Shown: positions 17,428 through 26,074, numbered from the stretch's first letter. The stretch: 41,674 nucleotides of DNA from Granulicella sp. (GCA_003142215.1 PLOT01000246.1:1-41674); one strand, 5' to 3'. Made by a program: numbers and translations. The notes: generated from the letters alone by a model not told the origin.

Positions 17428-18612
17428 CTAGCTCAACTCCACCAGCGCGGGCGCATCCACCGTCCGCTTCAACTGGCCGCAGGCGGCGTAGATGTCGCGG
17501 CCGCGGGGCTTCCGGGTAAACGTGGGAATTCCGCCGTCGATCAACATGCGGTGGAAGACGGCGACATCGGCCGGCGCAGGCTCGCGGAAGTCGACGCCCG
17601 GGCCGGGATTCCAAACGATGAGGTTCACCTTGGCCTTCATTCCGGCGAGCAGGGCGAGGACTTCGCGCGCGTGCTGCGGCTGGTCGTTGACGCCGCCCAA
17701 CAGGACATACTCAAACGTCACGTACTCGCGCTTGCCCAGCGGAATCGCGCGCAACGCATCCAGCAGCGCACTGATATTCCATTTGCGCGTCACCGGCATG
17801 ATGCGCTCCCGCACGGCGTCGTTCGACGCGTTGAGGCTGAGCGCCAGCTTGGGCCGGACGGGTTCCTCGGCGAAGCGGCGGATTGCGGGCTCGATGCCGC
17901 TGGTAGATACCGTCATGCGCGACTCGGGAATCCCCATCGCGCGCAGCAGGTGAACGCTTTGCATAAACGCGTCGTAGTTCAGGAACGGCTCGCCCATCCC
18001 CATGAAGACGAGGTTGATGCGCGACGGCATCTCGACGCCGCGCCCGCTGCCGATCCTCACGCGCTGGCGGTTGAGCACGGCGGCCACCTGCCCGGCGATC
18101 TCGCCCGCCGTCAGGTTGCGCCGCATCCCCAGCCGCGCCGTCAGACAGAACTGGCAGTTCACAGCGCAGCCCACCTGGCTCGAGATGCAGATGGTCGCAC
18201 GCTTGTACTGCTGTTCCTGTTCGCTGGCCTCTTCCTCGACCGCGGCCTCGCTTCCATCGCCGCGCTCGCCGCCGTCGCCATCGGGCATCCACACCGTCTC
18301 GACGGTTTCGCCGTCGGCCATGCGCATCAGATAGCGCTCGGTGCCGTCAATAGAGCGCGCCGCCTGCGCGATCCGCGGCAGACCCACCGAGTAGCCCTCG
18401 GCGGCGAGCCGCTGGCGCAGGTCTTCAGGAAGAGTGGTGATCTCGTCGAGCGACTGCAGCCGCTGCTTGTAGAGCGCCTCGGCCAACTGCACGGCGCGAT
18501 ACTTCGACTGCCCCAGCGCCACAACCACCGCGCGCAGCTCCTCCGGCGTCATTCCAAAGAGCGGCTTCGCCGCCGCCTGTCCATCCTCGATAGTGATTGA
18601 ATCCGTCGCCAT
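17428..18612 (-). CDS. rlmN: 23S rRNA/tRNA (adenine-C2)-methyltransferase RlmN, radical SAM
   Basis: SSQVGCAVNCQFCLTARLGMRRNLTAGEI, FMGMGEPFLNYD, LNASNDAVRERIMP, VTFEYVLLGGVND. Confidence 0.95.
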   Translation of the reverse strand: MATDSITIEDGQAAAKPLFGMTPEELRAVVVALGQSKYRAVQLAEALYKQRLQSLDEITTLPEDLRQRLAAEGYSVGLPRIAQAARSIDGTERYLMRMADGETVETVWMPDGDGGERGDGSEAAVEEEASEQEQQYKRATICISSQVGCAVNCQFCLTARLGMRRNLTAGEIAGQVAAVLNRQRVRIGSGRGVEMPSRINLVFMGMGEPFLNYDAFMQSVHLLRAMGIPESRMTVSTSGIEPAIRRFAEEPVRPKLALSLNASNDAVRERIMPVTRKWNISALLDALRAIPLGKREYVTFEYVLLGGVNDQPQHAREVLALLAGMKAKVNLIVWNPGPGVDFREPAPADVAVFHRMLIDGGIPTFTRKPRGRDIYAACGQLKRTVDAPALVELS

Positions 18613-18696
18613 CGCCAGAACTCAGTTTACCCGCCCCTCATGCTCGTCCGTCCAACATCCAATCCTCTGTGGCACAATAAAGCAGCAAGGAGACGC

Positions 18697-20010
18697 ATGT
18701 CCGCAATCTGCACCCCAGCCGCCGCAACTGAATCCCCCTCCCGCAACATCCGCCGGACTGTTCTCCCCAATGGCCTACTCGTCCTCACCGAGAGCATTCC
18801 CCACGTCCGCTCGGTCTGCATGGGCGTGTGGATCGCCTCCGGGTCGCGCGACGAGCCGCTGGAGCTGAACGGCATCTCGCACTTCGTCGAGCACATGGTC
18901 TTCAAGGGAACCACCACGCGCAACGCCCAGCAGTTCGCGCGCGAGGTGGACTCCATCGGCGGGAACCTGGACGCATTCACAAGCAAGGAGAATATCTGCT
19001 TCAATATCAAAGTTCTGGATGAAAATGTTGCTCCGGCACTTGAACTTCTCTCCGACCTCGTTCTCCATCCCACCTTCACTCCGGAAGACATCAGTCGCGA
19101 GCAGGGCGTGATTCTGGAGGAAATCAAGATGGATGAGGACAGCCCCGACTATCTCGTCCACGAGACCTTCACGCAAAAATTCTGGAAGGGCAACGGCCTC
19201 GGACGCCCTACCCTGGGCACGGTCAAAAGCGTCTCCAGCTTCACCCAGCCGACCGTCTTCGACTTCTACAACAGCCGGTTCACCCCGCGCAACATGGTCT
19301 TCTCCGCCGCAGGACACCTGGACCACGACCGCTTTGTGGCACAGGTCGCCGCCTGCTTCAGCAGGTTGGCCGCCAGCACCGGCACTCCGCCTGCCAAGCC
19401 ACCCGCGCCGGCGACCTTTGCCGAGATCACGCTGAAGCGCAAGAAGTCCCTGGAGCAGGTGCAACTTTGCCTCGGCGTTCCCGCTCCGCCCATCGATTCG
19501 TCCGACCGCTATGCCATCTACCTGCTGAACTCGATGCTGGGCGGCGGCATGAGTTCGCGCCTCTTCCAGACCATCCGCGAAGACCGTGGCCTGGCCTATT
19601 CCATCTACGCCGAGACCAGCCCCTTCCGCGACACCGGCGCTCTAAGCATCTACGCCGGCACCTCCGCCGCTAAAATCGCCGAGGTCTTGCGGCTTACTCT
19701 TGCCGAGCTGCGGCGTCTGAAAGAAGACACCGTTCCGGAGGCAGAGTTGAAGCGCGCCAAAGACCAGCTCAAGAGCAACATCGTCCTCGGCCTGGAGTCG
19801 TCGTCCAGCCGCATGTCAAATCTGGCTCGCCAGGAGATGTACTTCAAGCGTTTCTTCTCGGTCGACGAGATCGTCTCCGCGGTCGAAGCCGTCACCGCCG
19901 CCGACATCCTGTCGCTGGCCCGCCAACTCTTCCGCCCCGAGGCGATCGCGCTCACTGTCCTCGGCAACCTCGGCCCATTCACCGTCTCGCGCGAATCTCT
20001 CGCATGTTGA
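18697..20010 (+). CDS. M16 family zinc metallopeptidase
   Basis: HFVEH zinc motif in NGISHFVEHMVFKGTTTRNAQQFAREVDSIGGNLDAFTSKE; LLNSMLGGGMSSRLFQTIREDRGLAYSIYA. Confidence 0.95.
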   Translation: MSAICTPAAATESPSRNIRRTVLPNGLLVLTESIPHVRSVCMGVWIASGSRDEPLELNGISHFVEHMVFKGTTTRNAQQFAREVDSIGGNLDAFTSKENICFNIKVLDENVAPALELLSDLVLHPTFTPEDISREQGVILEEIKMDEDSPDYLVHETFTQKFWKGNGLGRPTLGTVKSVSSFTQPTVFDFYNSRFTPRNMVFSAAGHLDHDRFVAQVAACFSRLAASTGTPPAKPPAPATFAEITLKRKKSLEQVQLCLGVPAPPIDSSDRYAIYLLNSMLGGGMSSRLFQTIREDRGLAYSIYAETSPFRDTGALSIYAGTSAAKIAEVLRLTLAELRRLKEDTVPEAELKRAKDQLKSNIVLGLESSSSRMSNLARQEMYFKRFFSVDEIVSAVEAVTAADILSLARQLFRPEAIALTVLGNLGPFTVSRESLAC

Positions 20011-20069
20011 GCCGCACCCTGCTACAGTTTCAATCGAGATCGAAACGCTCATCTCGCCGCAGAGGAAAC

Positions 20070-20633
20070 ATGAAGACCACCGATCGCATCTCCCAATGTT
20101 TGTCATTCCGCAGCGAAGCGGAGGAATCTGCTTCTTCTTCACTGAGCAAAGAACTCGGCTTCACCCTCATCGAACTGCTCATCGTCATGTCCATCATGCT
20201 GATCCTGATGGCGCTCGCCGTGCCGAATATGATCAAGCTGAAGAAGCACGCCGACGAGACCTCCGCAGCGCAGACCATACGCACCATCGGCCAGGCCGAG
20301 ACGCTCTACAACTCCACATACAGTGGATACGCCTGCCCGCTGGCCTCCCTCGGCGGCGATCCCAAGTCCGGCGCGCCCTCCGCCACCTCCGCCCAGGTGC
20401 TCGACCCCGTGCTCGCCGCCGCGGGACAGAAGTCCGGCTACACCTTTACCATCACCTGCGGCTCCAAGGTCACTATCAACAATCAGGACGTTTACAACTC
20501 CTACGAGGTCACCGGCGTTCCTCAGGTCATCGGCAAAACCGGCGACAACGGCTACTGCTCCGACGAGAACAACATCGTCAAGGTCGATCCCGCCGGTGGC
20601 ACCACCTGCACCCAGCCCCTCCAGAGCAATTGA
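20070..20633 (+). CDS. Type IV pilin-like prepilin with an unusually long leader
   Basis: LSKELG^FTLIELLIVMSIMLILMALAVPN prepilin signature with Glu5; AGAGGAA Shine-Dalgarno before the ATG. Confidence 0.88.
   Translation: MKTTDRISQCLSFRSEAEESASSSLSKELGFTLIELLIVMSIMLILMALAVPNMIKLKKHADETSAAQTIRTIGQAETLYNSTYSGYACPLASLGGDPKSGAPSATSAQVLDPVLAAAGQKSGYTFTITCGSKVTINNQDVYNSYEVTGVPQVIGKTGDNGYCSDENNIVKVDPAGGTTCTQPLQSN
20100..20133. repeat. TTGTCATTCCGCAGCG(A/T)AGCGGAGGAATCTGCTT repeat, copy 1 (inside the prepilin leader)
   Basis: 33/34 identical to 21427-21460. Confidence 0.9.
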
Positions 20634-20669
20634 GCCTGTCATTCTGAACGAAGTGGTTTATGCGCCGTC

Positions 20670-20701
20670 ATTCTGGCCTGAGAGAAGTCGAAGGCCAGAA
20701 T
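20670..20701. repeat. Palindromic repeat ATTCTGGCC...GGCCAGAAT
   Basis: Perfect 9-bp arms within a GTCATTCTGG...CAGAATCTGCGTATTTG element; compare 16061-16090. Confidence 0.75.
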
Positions 20702-20745
20702 CTGCGTATTTGCCGTTGTCTGTCCTTGCTGTCATTCTGAACGAA

Positions 20746-21393
20746 GTGAAGAATCCCCGCATCTCGCTCGTACTCCCACTGCTGCTCGCGCTCTCGTGCA
20801 TTCCGCAAGCCGGCGCGCAGGATTCCGCCCTCATCCGCCGCGTGGACGACCACTACAACCACCTGCGAACCCTGCGCGCGCGCTACACCGAGCGCTACAC
20901 CGGCATGGGCATGGACCGCACCGAGAGCGGCACGCTCACCCTCAAGAAGCCCGGCCTCATGCGCTGGAGCTACGACGCGCCGCCCGGCAAGCTCTTCGTC
21001 CTGGACGGCCGCTTCGCCTGGTTCTACACCCCCGGCGACGCGCAGGTCTCGCGCGCACCCGCCAAGCAACTCGACGACCTGCGTTCCCCCCTGCGCCTTC
21101 TGCTCGGCCACACTCAGCTCAGCAAGGAACTCGACCAGATCGCCACCGCGCCCGACGGCGCGAACTTCCGCATCACAGGCGTCCCCAAGGGCATGGATCG
21201 ACGAGTCCACCTGCTCACCCTCATCGTGACTTCCACCGGTGCCATCGCGCGCCTGAAGCTGGAAGAGACGGACGGAGCCACCACCGAGTTCACCTTCACC
21301 AGCCTCGAAGAAGACATCCCGCTGCCCGCCTCCGACTTCATCTTCACCCCACCTCCCGGAATCCCCATCGTCTCCGCGCAGCCTCCCATTTAG
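20746..21393 (+). CDS. LolA-like outer membrane lipoprotein carrier protein
   Basis: GTG start followed by a signal peptide (VKNPRISLVLPLLLALSCIPQAGAQ); ARYTERYTG, LTLKKPGLMRWSYDAPPGKLFVLDGRFAWFYTPGD. Confidence 0.8.
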   Translation: MKNPRISLVLPLLLALSCIPQAGAQDSALIRRVDDHYNHLRTLRARYTERYTGMGMDRTESGTLTLKKPGLMRWSYDAPPGKLFVLDGRFAWFYTPGDAQVSRAPAKQLDDLRSPLRLLLGHTQLSKELDQIATAPDGANFRITGVPKGMDRRVHLLTLIVTSTGAIARLKLEETDGATTEFTFTSLEEDIPLPASDFIFTPPPGIPIVSAQPPI

Positions 21394-21394
21394 A

Positions 21395-21499
21395 GCGGTT
21401 CCCGAATTGGTGTAGATCAGCATCGCTTGTCATTCCGCAGCGTAGCGGAGGAATCTGCTTTTGTCGTTCGACGATGGCATACACCAATTCGGGAACCGC
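21395..21499. mobile_element. 105-bp MITE/REP-like element with 20-bp perfect terminal inverted repeats
   Basis: GCGGTTCCCGAATTGGTGTA at 21395-21414 and its exact reverse complement at 21480-21499, enclosing repeat copy 2 (21427-21460). Confidence 0.75.
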
Positions 21500-21541
21500 A
21501 ATATTTGTCTGGATTGCAATGTAGAATTGGAGATAATTCCA

Positions 21542-22309
21542 ATGATCGCGCGCATCGAGACGTGCAGAAGAGCAGCCCCTCAAGTGAGCCCCGCCGCAAA
21601 GCCACAAATTCTTACCACCGCCGAATTCCACGCCGCCGTCCACGCGCTTGCCCCCGCCACCGCCGTCTTCGACTGCGACGGGACCCTCTGGTCCGGCGAC
21701 GCCGGCATCGGCTTCATGCGCTGGACCGTCGATGGCGGCCTGCTCTCGCGCGAGGCCATCGACTGGCTGGACGACCGCTATCGCGCCTACCTGCGCGGAG
21801 ATGCCTCGGAGCTGGCCATCTGCGGCGAGATGGTGCAGATATACCAGGGCCTGCGCGAGAGCGAGATGCGCGCCGCCGCCGCCGAGTTCTTCGCCACACG
21901 CATCGAGCCAAACCTCTTCCCCGAGATGCTCACCCTGGTACGCCAGTTGCAGGCGCGCGGCACCCAGATCTGGGCCGTCAGCTCCACCTGCAACTGGGTC
22001 ATCGAGGAGGGCATGAGACGCTTCGAGATTCCCCCGGACCGCATCCTCGCCGCCCGCGTCGCCATCGATTCCGAAGCTGGCCTGGTCACCCCCACCCTCA
22101 TCGACGTCCCCACCGACGAGGCCAAGGTCGCATCGCTCGCCCGCGTCGGCATCCATGCGCCCGACGCCGTCTTCGGCAACTCCATCCACGACGCAGCAAT
22201 GCTGGCCATCGCCCGCCGCGCCTTCCCCATCGATCCCACCCCAGCCCTGCTTGCCCGCAGCATTCACGAGCGCTGGCCCCTCTACTACCCAGCCTCCGTC
22301 GTCCCGTAA
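21542..22309 (+). CDS. HAD-superfamily (phosphoserine phosphatase-like) hydrolase
   Basis: AVFDCDGTLWSGDAG, WAVSSTCNWVIEEGM, AVFGNSIHDAAML. Confidence 0.85.
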   Translation: MIARIETCRRAAPQVSPAAKPQILTTAEFHAAVHALAPATAVFDCDGTLWSGDAGIGFMRWTVDGGLLSREAIDWLDDRYRAYLRGDASELAICGEMVQIYQGLRESEMRAAAAEFFATRIEPNLFPEMLTLVRQLQARGTQIWAVSSTCNWVIEEGMRRFEIPPDRILAARVAIDSEAGLVTPTLIDVPTDEAKVASLARVGIHAPDAVFGNSIHDAAMLAIARRAFPIDPTPALLARSIHERWPLYYPASVVP

Positions 22310-22316
22310 CTACAAC

Positions 22317-22337
22317 TGTTCCCTGTTCCCTGTTCCC
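22317..22337. repeat. TGTTCCC x3 heptanucleotide tandem repeat
   Basis: tgttccctgttccctgttccc just upstream of the DapA-family start. Confidence 0.85.
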
Positions 22338-22344
22338 TGACTTT

Positions 22345-23409
22345 ATGCTGCTCGAAGGCCTCCACATCCCGCTGACCACCCCCTTCCACCCGGATGGCCG
22401 CCTCAACCTGCCCAAGCTCGCCGCCAACGTCGTGCGTTATTCAAAGTCTGCCGCCGCCGGGCTCCTCGTCCTCGGCCCCAGCGGCGAACCGGCCCTGCTG
22501 ACCGACGATGAGACTCGCGATGTCCTGCGCGCCGCAGCCCAGGCCGCCGCGCCCGAAAAGCTCCTCTTCGCCGGCATCTCTCGCGACAGCGTCCGCACCG
22601 CCCTCTCGTTGGCCGACCTCACCGCCGAGTTGCTCTACGACGCCGTCCTCATCGGCGTCCCCTCGATCCTCGCTACCGGAAGCCCGGACGCAGCAGCAGC
22701 GTGCCGCCGCGAACTCCTCCTCTACTTCCAGACCATCGCCGACCAATCCCCGCTTCCCATCGTTCTGTTCAGCAGCCGCGACCGCCGCATCCCTATCGAC
22801 GCGCTGGTCGATCTCGCCGCCCATCCACGCATCCTCGGCCTGCTCGACGACGTAGCCCTCCCCGCAGGCATTCAATCCATCCTTCACCGCATCGCGTCAA
22901 TCAAGCGCGAAGTCACCGTCACGCCAGTCTTCGCCGCCGTCACCGCGCGCATGAAAGCCGCCGCCACTCATGCGTCCGCATCGTTCGTCTCCGCGGATTC
23001 GCTCTTCGCGAGTCCGTCCACGACCGCAGTCGCCAACGCGCAGCCAACGCCGCCACTCCGAACGCGCACAAAATCCGTCGGCTTCCAGGTCCTCGCCGGC
23101 AACACGCACTCAATCCTCGAAGCCCTGCGCGGCGGGGCCGTCGGAGCCGCACCCGCTTTCGCCGCCGCCGCCCCACAGGCCTGCTACGAGGTTCTCGCCG
23201 CATGGAAGGACGACGACCAGCCACTGGCCGAGGAGAAGCAGACTCGCTTGGTCGAGGCCGCCCGCCTCGCCGAAGCGAGCCCCGGCAATCTAAAATTCGC
23301 CTGCGACCTGAACGGCTACTTCGGCGGCCTTCCGCGCCTGCCGCAGCTCCCGCCCACGGGCGAACAGCGCGCCGCCATCGAGCAGATCATGAAGCCAATT
23401 CGCAACTAA
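22345..23409 (+). CDS. DapA/NanA family (dihydrodipicolinate synthase-like) aldolase
   Basis: HIPLTTPFHPDGRLNLPKLAANVVRYSKSAAAGLLVLGPSGEPALLTDDE. Confidence 0.8.
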   Translation: MLLEGLHIPLTTPFHPDGRLNLPKLAANVVRYSKSAAAGLLVLGPSGEPALLTDDETRDVLRAAAQAAAPEKLLFAGISRDSVRTALSLADLTAELLYDAVLIGVPSILATGSPDAAAACRRELLLYFQTIADQSPLPIVLFSSRDRRIPIDALVDLAAHPRILGLLDDVALPAGIQSILHRIASIKREVTVTPVFAAVTARMKAAATHASASFVSADSLFASPSTTAVANAQPTPPLRTRTKSVGFQVLAGNTHSILEALRGGAVGAAPAFAAAAPQACYEVLAAWKDDDQPLAEEKQTRLVEAARLAEASPGNLKFACDLNGYFGGLPRLPQLPPTGEQRAAIEQIMKPIRN

Positions 23410-23493
23410 TCGGCGTGCCACATCGGAATTCCATTCAGAATTGGCGCAGGATCAAGCTCGCTTGCACCGGCCATTTGCAGAAGCCCATTTTCT

Positions 23494-23541
23494 TTGCACG
23501 CGCCGTGCACAACCGCTATAATGGTCATCTGGAGATGACCA
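23494..23541 (+). promoter_or_regulatory. Promoter/operator of the Phd-PIN module: TTGCAC-17 nt-TATAAT with palindrome TGGTCATCT-GG-AGATGACCA
   Basis: -35 at 23494-23499, -10 at 23517-23522; 9-bp perfect arms 23522-23530/23533-23541 covering the predicted start site and Shine-Dalgarno. Confidence 0.8.
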
Positions 23542-23542
23542 C

Positions 23543-23899
23543 ATGGCGACGCTTGCGAAATCTTTACCGCCCGCACCGGCACTCGGCAAGTCCAAGTCGA
23601 CCAGGATATTGAGCGCCCTGCCGCGCAAGACATCGCTCAGCCGTGTGGCCCAGCGCGAACCCATCGCCGCAGCCAAGGCCAAGACTCACTTCCTGCAACT
23701 GCTCGATCAGGTCGAGCAGGATCGCGTCCCAATCACAATCACGAAACGAGGCCGCGTTGTGGCCCAGCTAACACCGGTCGCAGTAGAAATTGGGAAGTCG
23801 TCTCTCGAAAACATGATAGGACGCCTGAGGGGCAGCATAAAAATTACCGGCGACATCGTCAGTCCAGATCATGATTTCTGGGGCCCGGATTGGCGATGA
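23543..23899 (+). CDS. Phd/YefM-type antitoxin
   Basis: AAKAKTHFLQLLDQVEQDRVPITITKRGRVVAQLTPV. Confidence 0.88.
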   Translation: MATLAKSLPPAPALGKSKSTRILSALPRKTSLSRVAQREPIAAAKAKTHFLQLLDQVEQDRVPITITKRGRVVAQLTPVAVEIGKSSLENMIGRLRGSIKITGDIVSPDHDFWGPDWR

Positions 23900-24336
23900 T
23901 CTCAGGCGTATTGCTGGACACACATTCCTGGGTTTGGCTCCAGAATGACCAACTGGACATGCGAGGCGCCGTAAGACAGACGCTGCAAGACGCACTCGAT
24001 CGAGACGCTCTCTTTGCCTGCTCGATCTCGATGCTGGAGATCGCCAACGCGGCTCGCAGAGGTCGAATGTCGTTCGATAGGAGCCTCGCTGACTGGTTCA
24101 AAATCAGTCAACGCAATCCCGGAGTGCGTCTCATCGACATTTCGCCAGAGATCGCACTGGATACGATGAAGCTGCCTTCAGCCTTCCATGGCGATCCGGG
24201 CGACCGTATCATTGCGGCTACGGCCCGCGTCAACGGCCTCACACTTTGCACCCATGATCGCGATCTCCTACGCTTCGGAAAACAGGGCTTGATGCGAACC
24301 TTGAAGGTGAACAAGAAGAGGGAACTCCATGCCTGA
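23896..24336 (+). CDS. PIN-domain (VapC-like) toxin
   Basis: LLDTHSWVWL, ISMLEIANAARRGR, GDPGDRIIAATARVNGLTLCTHDRDLL; ATGA overlap with the antitoxin. Confidence 0.9.
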   Translation: MISGVLLDTHSWVWLQNDQLDMRGAVRQTLQDALDRDALFACSISMLEIANAARRGRMSFDRSLADWFKISQRNPGVRLIDISPEIALDTMKLPSAFHGDPGDRIIAATARVNGLTLCTHDRDLLRFGKQGLMRTLKVNKKRELHA

Positions 24337-25375
24337 CCCAACCCGCGTTGCCCTCATCCAGATGGCCTGCGCGCCCTCCACCGCCGAGAACCTAGACCAC
24401 GCCGCCGATCTTGTCCGCCAGGCCGCACGCGACGGCGCGCAACTCATCTGCCTGCCCGAACTCTTCCGCTCCCAGTACTTCTGCCAGCGCGAGGACCACG
24501 CGCTCTTCGCCCTCGCCGAGCCGATCCCCGGCCCTTCGACTGCACGTCTTTCCGCAGTCGTACGAGAAGCCAAGATCACGCTGATCGCCAGCCTGTTCGA
24601 GCGCCGCGCACCCGGCCTCTACCACAACACCGTCGCCGTGCTGGACCACGACTCCGCCGAGCCGGACAACATCAGTGGCATCTACCGCAAGATGCACATC
24701 CCCGACGACCCGCTCTTTTACGAGAAGTTCTACTTCGCGCCCGGCGACCTCGGCTTCCGAGCTATTCCCACCAGCCATGGCCCCATCGGCGCGCTCATCT
24801 GCTGGGACCAGTGGTTCCCGGAGGCCGCCCGCCTCACCGCGCTCGCGGGCGCGCAGTCGATCTTCATCCCCACCGCCATCGGCTGGCACCCCAGCGAAAA
24901 GTCCGAGTTCGGCGCCGCACAGTACTCCGCCTGGAAGGCCATCCAGCGCTCCCACGCCATCGCCAACGGAGTCTTCGTCTGCGCCGTCAACCGCGTCGGC
25001 CACGAGCACGGCGACGTCATCCTCGAATCGCCTGAAGTTTTGAAAGAATCGGATGCTTTGAAAGGGACGGGCTTCAGCCCGTCCGCATCAACACTCAATA
25101 AGACCGGGACTTTAGCCCCCGAGGGAATCTCGATCCCTGGCCCCGGCGACCACAGCACCGCCAGCGGCTGCAACTCAGGAATCGACTTCTGGGGCGGCAG
25201 CTTCATCGCCGATCCCTTCGGACGCATCCTCGCCCAGGCCTCCCACAACCAGGAAGAGATCGTCACCGCGACGCTCGACCCCGCGCTGGTCGAAACCACC
25301 CGCCAGAACTGGCCCTTCCTGCGCGACCGCCGCATCGACGCCTACAGCAGCATCACAAATCGCTTCATTGATTAG
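24329..25375 (+). CDS. aguB: Carbon-nitrogen hydrolase, N-carbamoylputrescine amidase-like, with an in-frame insertion
   Basis: CLPELFRSQYFCQ, YRKMHIPDDPLFYEKFYFAPGD, GALICWDQWFPEAARL, SAWKAIQRSHAIANGVFVCAVNRVGHE...FWGGSFIADPFG. Confidence 0.9.
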   Translation: MPDPTRVALIQMACAPSTAENLDHAADLVRQAARDGAQLICLPELFRSQYFCQREDHALFALAEPIPGPSTARLSAVVREAKITLIASLFERRAPGLYHNTVAVLDHDSAEPDNISGIYRKMHIPDDPLFYEKFYFAPGDLGFRAIPTSHGPIGALICWDQWFPEAARLTALAGAQSIFIPTAIGWHPSEKSEFGAAQYSAWKAIQRSHAIANGVFVCAVNRVGHEHGDVILESPEVLKESDALKGTGFSPSASTLNKTGTLAPEGISIPGPGDHSTASGCNSGIDFWGGSFIADPFGRILAQASHNQEEIVTATLDPALVETTRQNWPFLRDRRIDAYSSITNRFID

Positions 25376-25731
25376 AAATGAACCGCGAACAAAATCAGAC
25401 ATAACACAACAATGGAACCGGCGATGCCGCTCCACTTTGCTCGACCACGCACGGGGATAGACGCAACGAGTGCTAGCATCGCCACCCCAAGACCCCACTG
25501 TGAAAGGGACGCAGCCTTTGACTGAATTCCATATAAAACGCAGTGGACGATACGAGGAACACAGGAGAGAGAAACTCCTAGACATGTGGCCGAGACTAGC
25601 AAAAGAGCGCCATCTCGCCACGCTGCACGACGAATGCGCAGAACTCCTAAAACAACGTTGGCAACCAACAGACAAGATGCCAGAAGAAATGCAGCGAGAA
25701 GAAGAGCGTCAATCAGCAATGCAAAAATCAT
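25372..25731 (-). CDS. Small integral membrane protein, unknown function
   Basis: 119 aa, several hydrophobic segments (IDALLLAAFLLASCLLVANVVLGVL, GIAGSIVVLCLILFAVHF). Confidence 0.55.
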   Translation of the reverse strand: MIFALLIDALLLAAFLLASCLLVANVVLGVLRIRRAAWRDGALLLVSATCLGVSLSCVPRIVHCVLYGIQSKAASLSQWGLGVAMLALVASIPVRGRAKWSGIAGSIVVLCLILFAVHF

Positions 25732-25738
25732 TGATCTC

Positions 25739-26074
25739 TTACCCCCGGCGAAACTCGCCGCACTCCACCACCTGAAACGACCCCGGCAAGACCCCGTCCA
25801 CAGCCGACGAAATCTCAGCCTGCTTCTCCTTGAGAGTCGGCCAGTCCTGTGCCGACAGCAGCACAATCCCAATCCGTCGCTCCTTCAGATTCTGCTGGTA
25901 CCGGAGCTTCTTGTCCCCGGTGACAAAGACCTCAAAGCCTGCCGTCTCCGCCGCCCTTAGCAGTGCCCCATTCTTCAGCCCATTCCACCCAATATAGGCG
26001 ACCGTGCTTGCATCATGATTCACTAAGCACAGCCGCAGCTTATGCGGCAGGTCCTCATCCAGAAGAACCTTCAT
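25739..26074 (-). CDS. DUF5615 PIN-like protein (putative toxin)
   Basis: MKVLLDEDLPHKLRLCL, GFEVFVTGDKKLRYQQNL. Confidence 0.85.
   Translation of the reverse strand: MKVLLDEDLPHKLRLCLVNHDASTVAYIGWNGLKNGALLRAAETAGFEVFVTGDKKLRYQQNLKERRIGIVLLSAQDWPTLKEKQAEISSAVDGVLPGSFQVVECGEFRRG

Noticed and set aside
21427-22344. N-terminal extension of the 660-aa ORF
   Set aside because: Shadow frame over the HAD gene starting in repeat DNA; the DapA-family protein starts at 22345.
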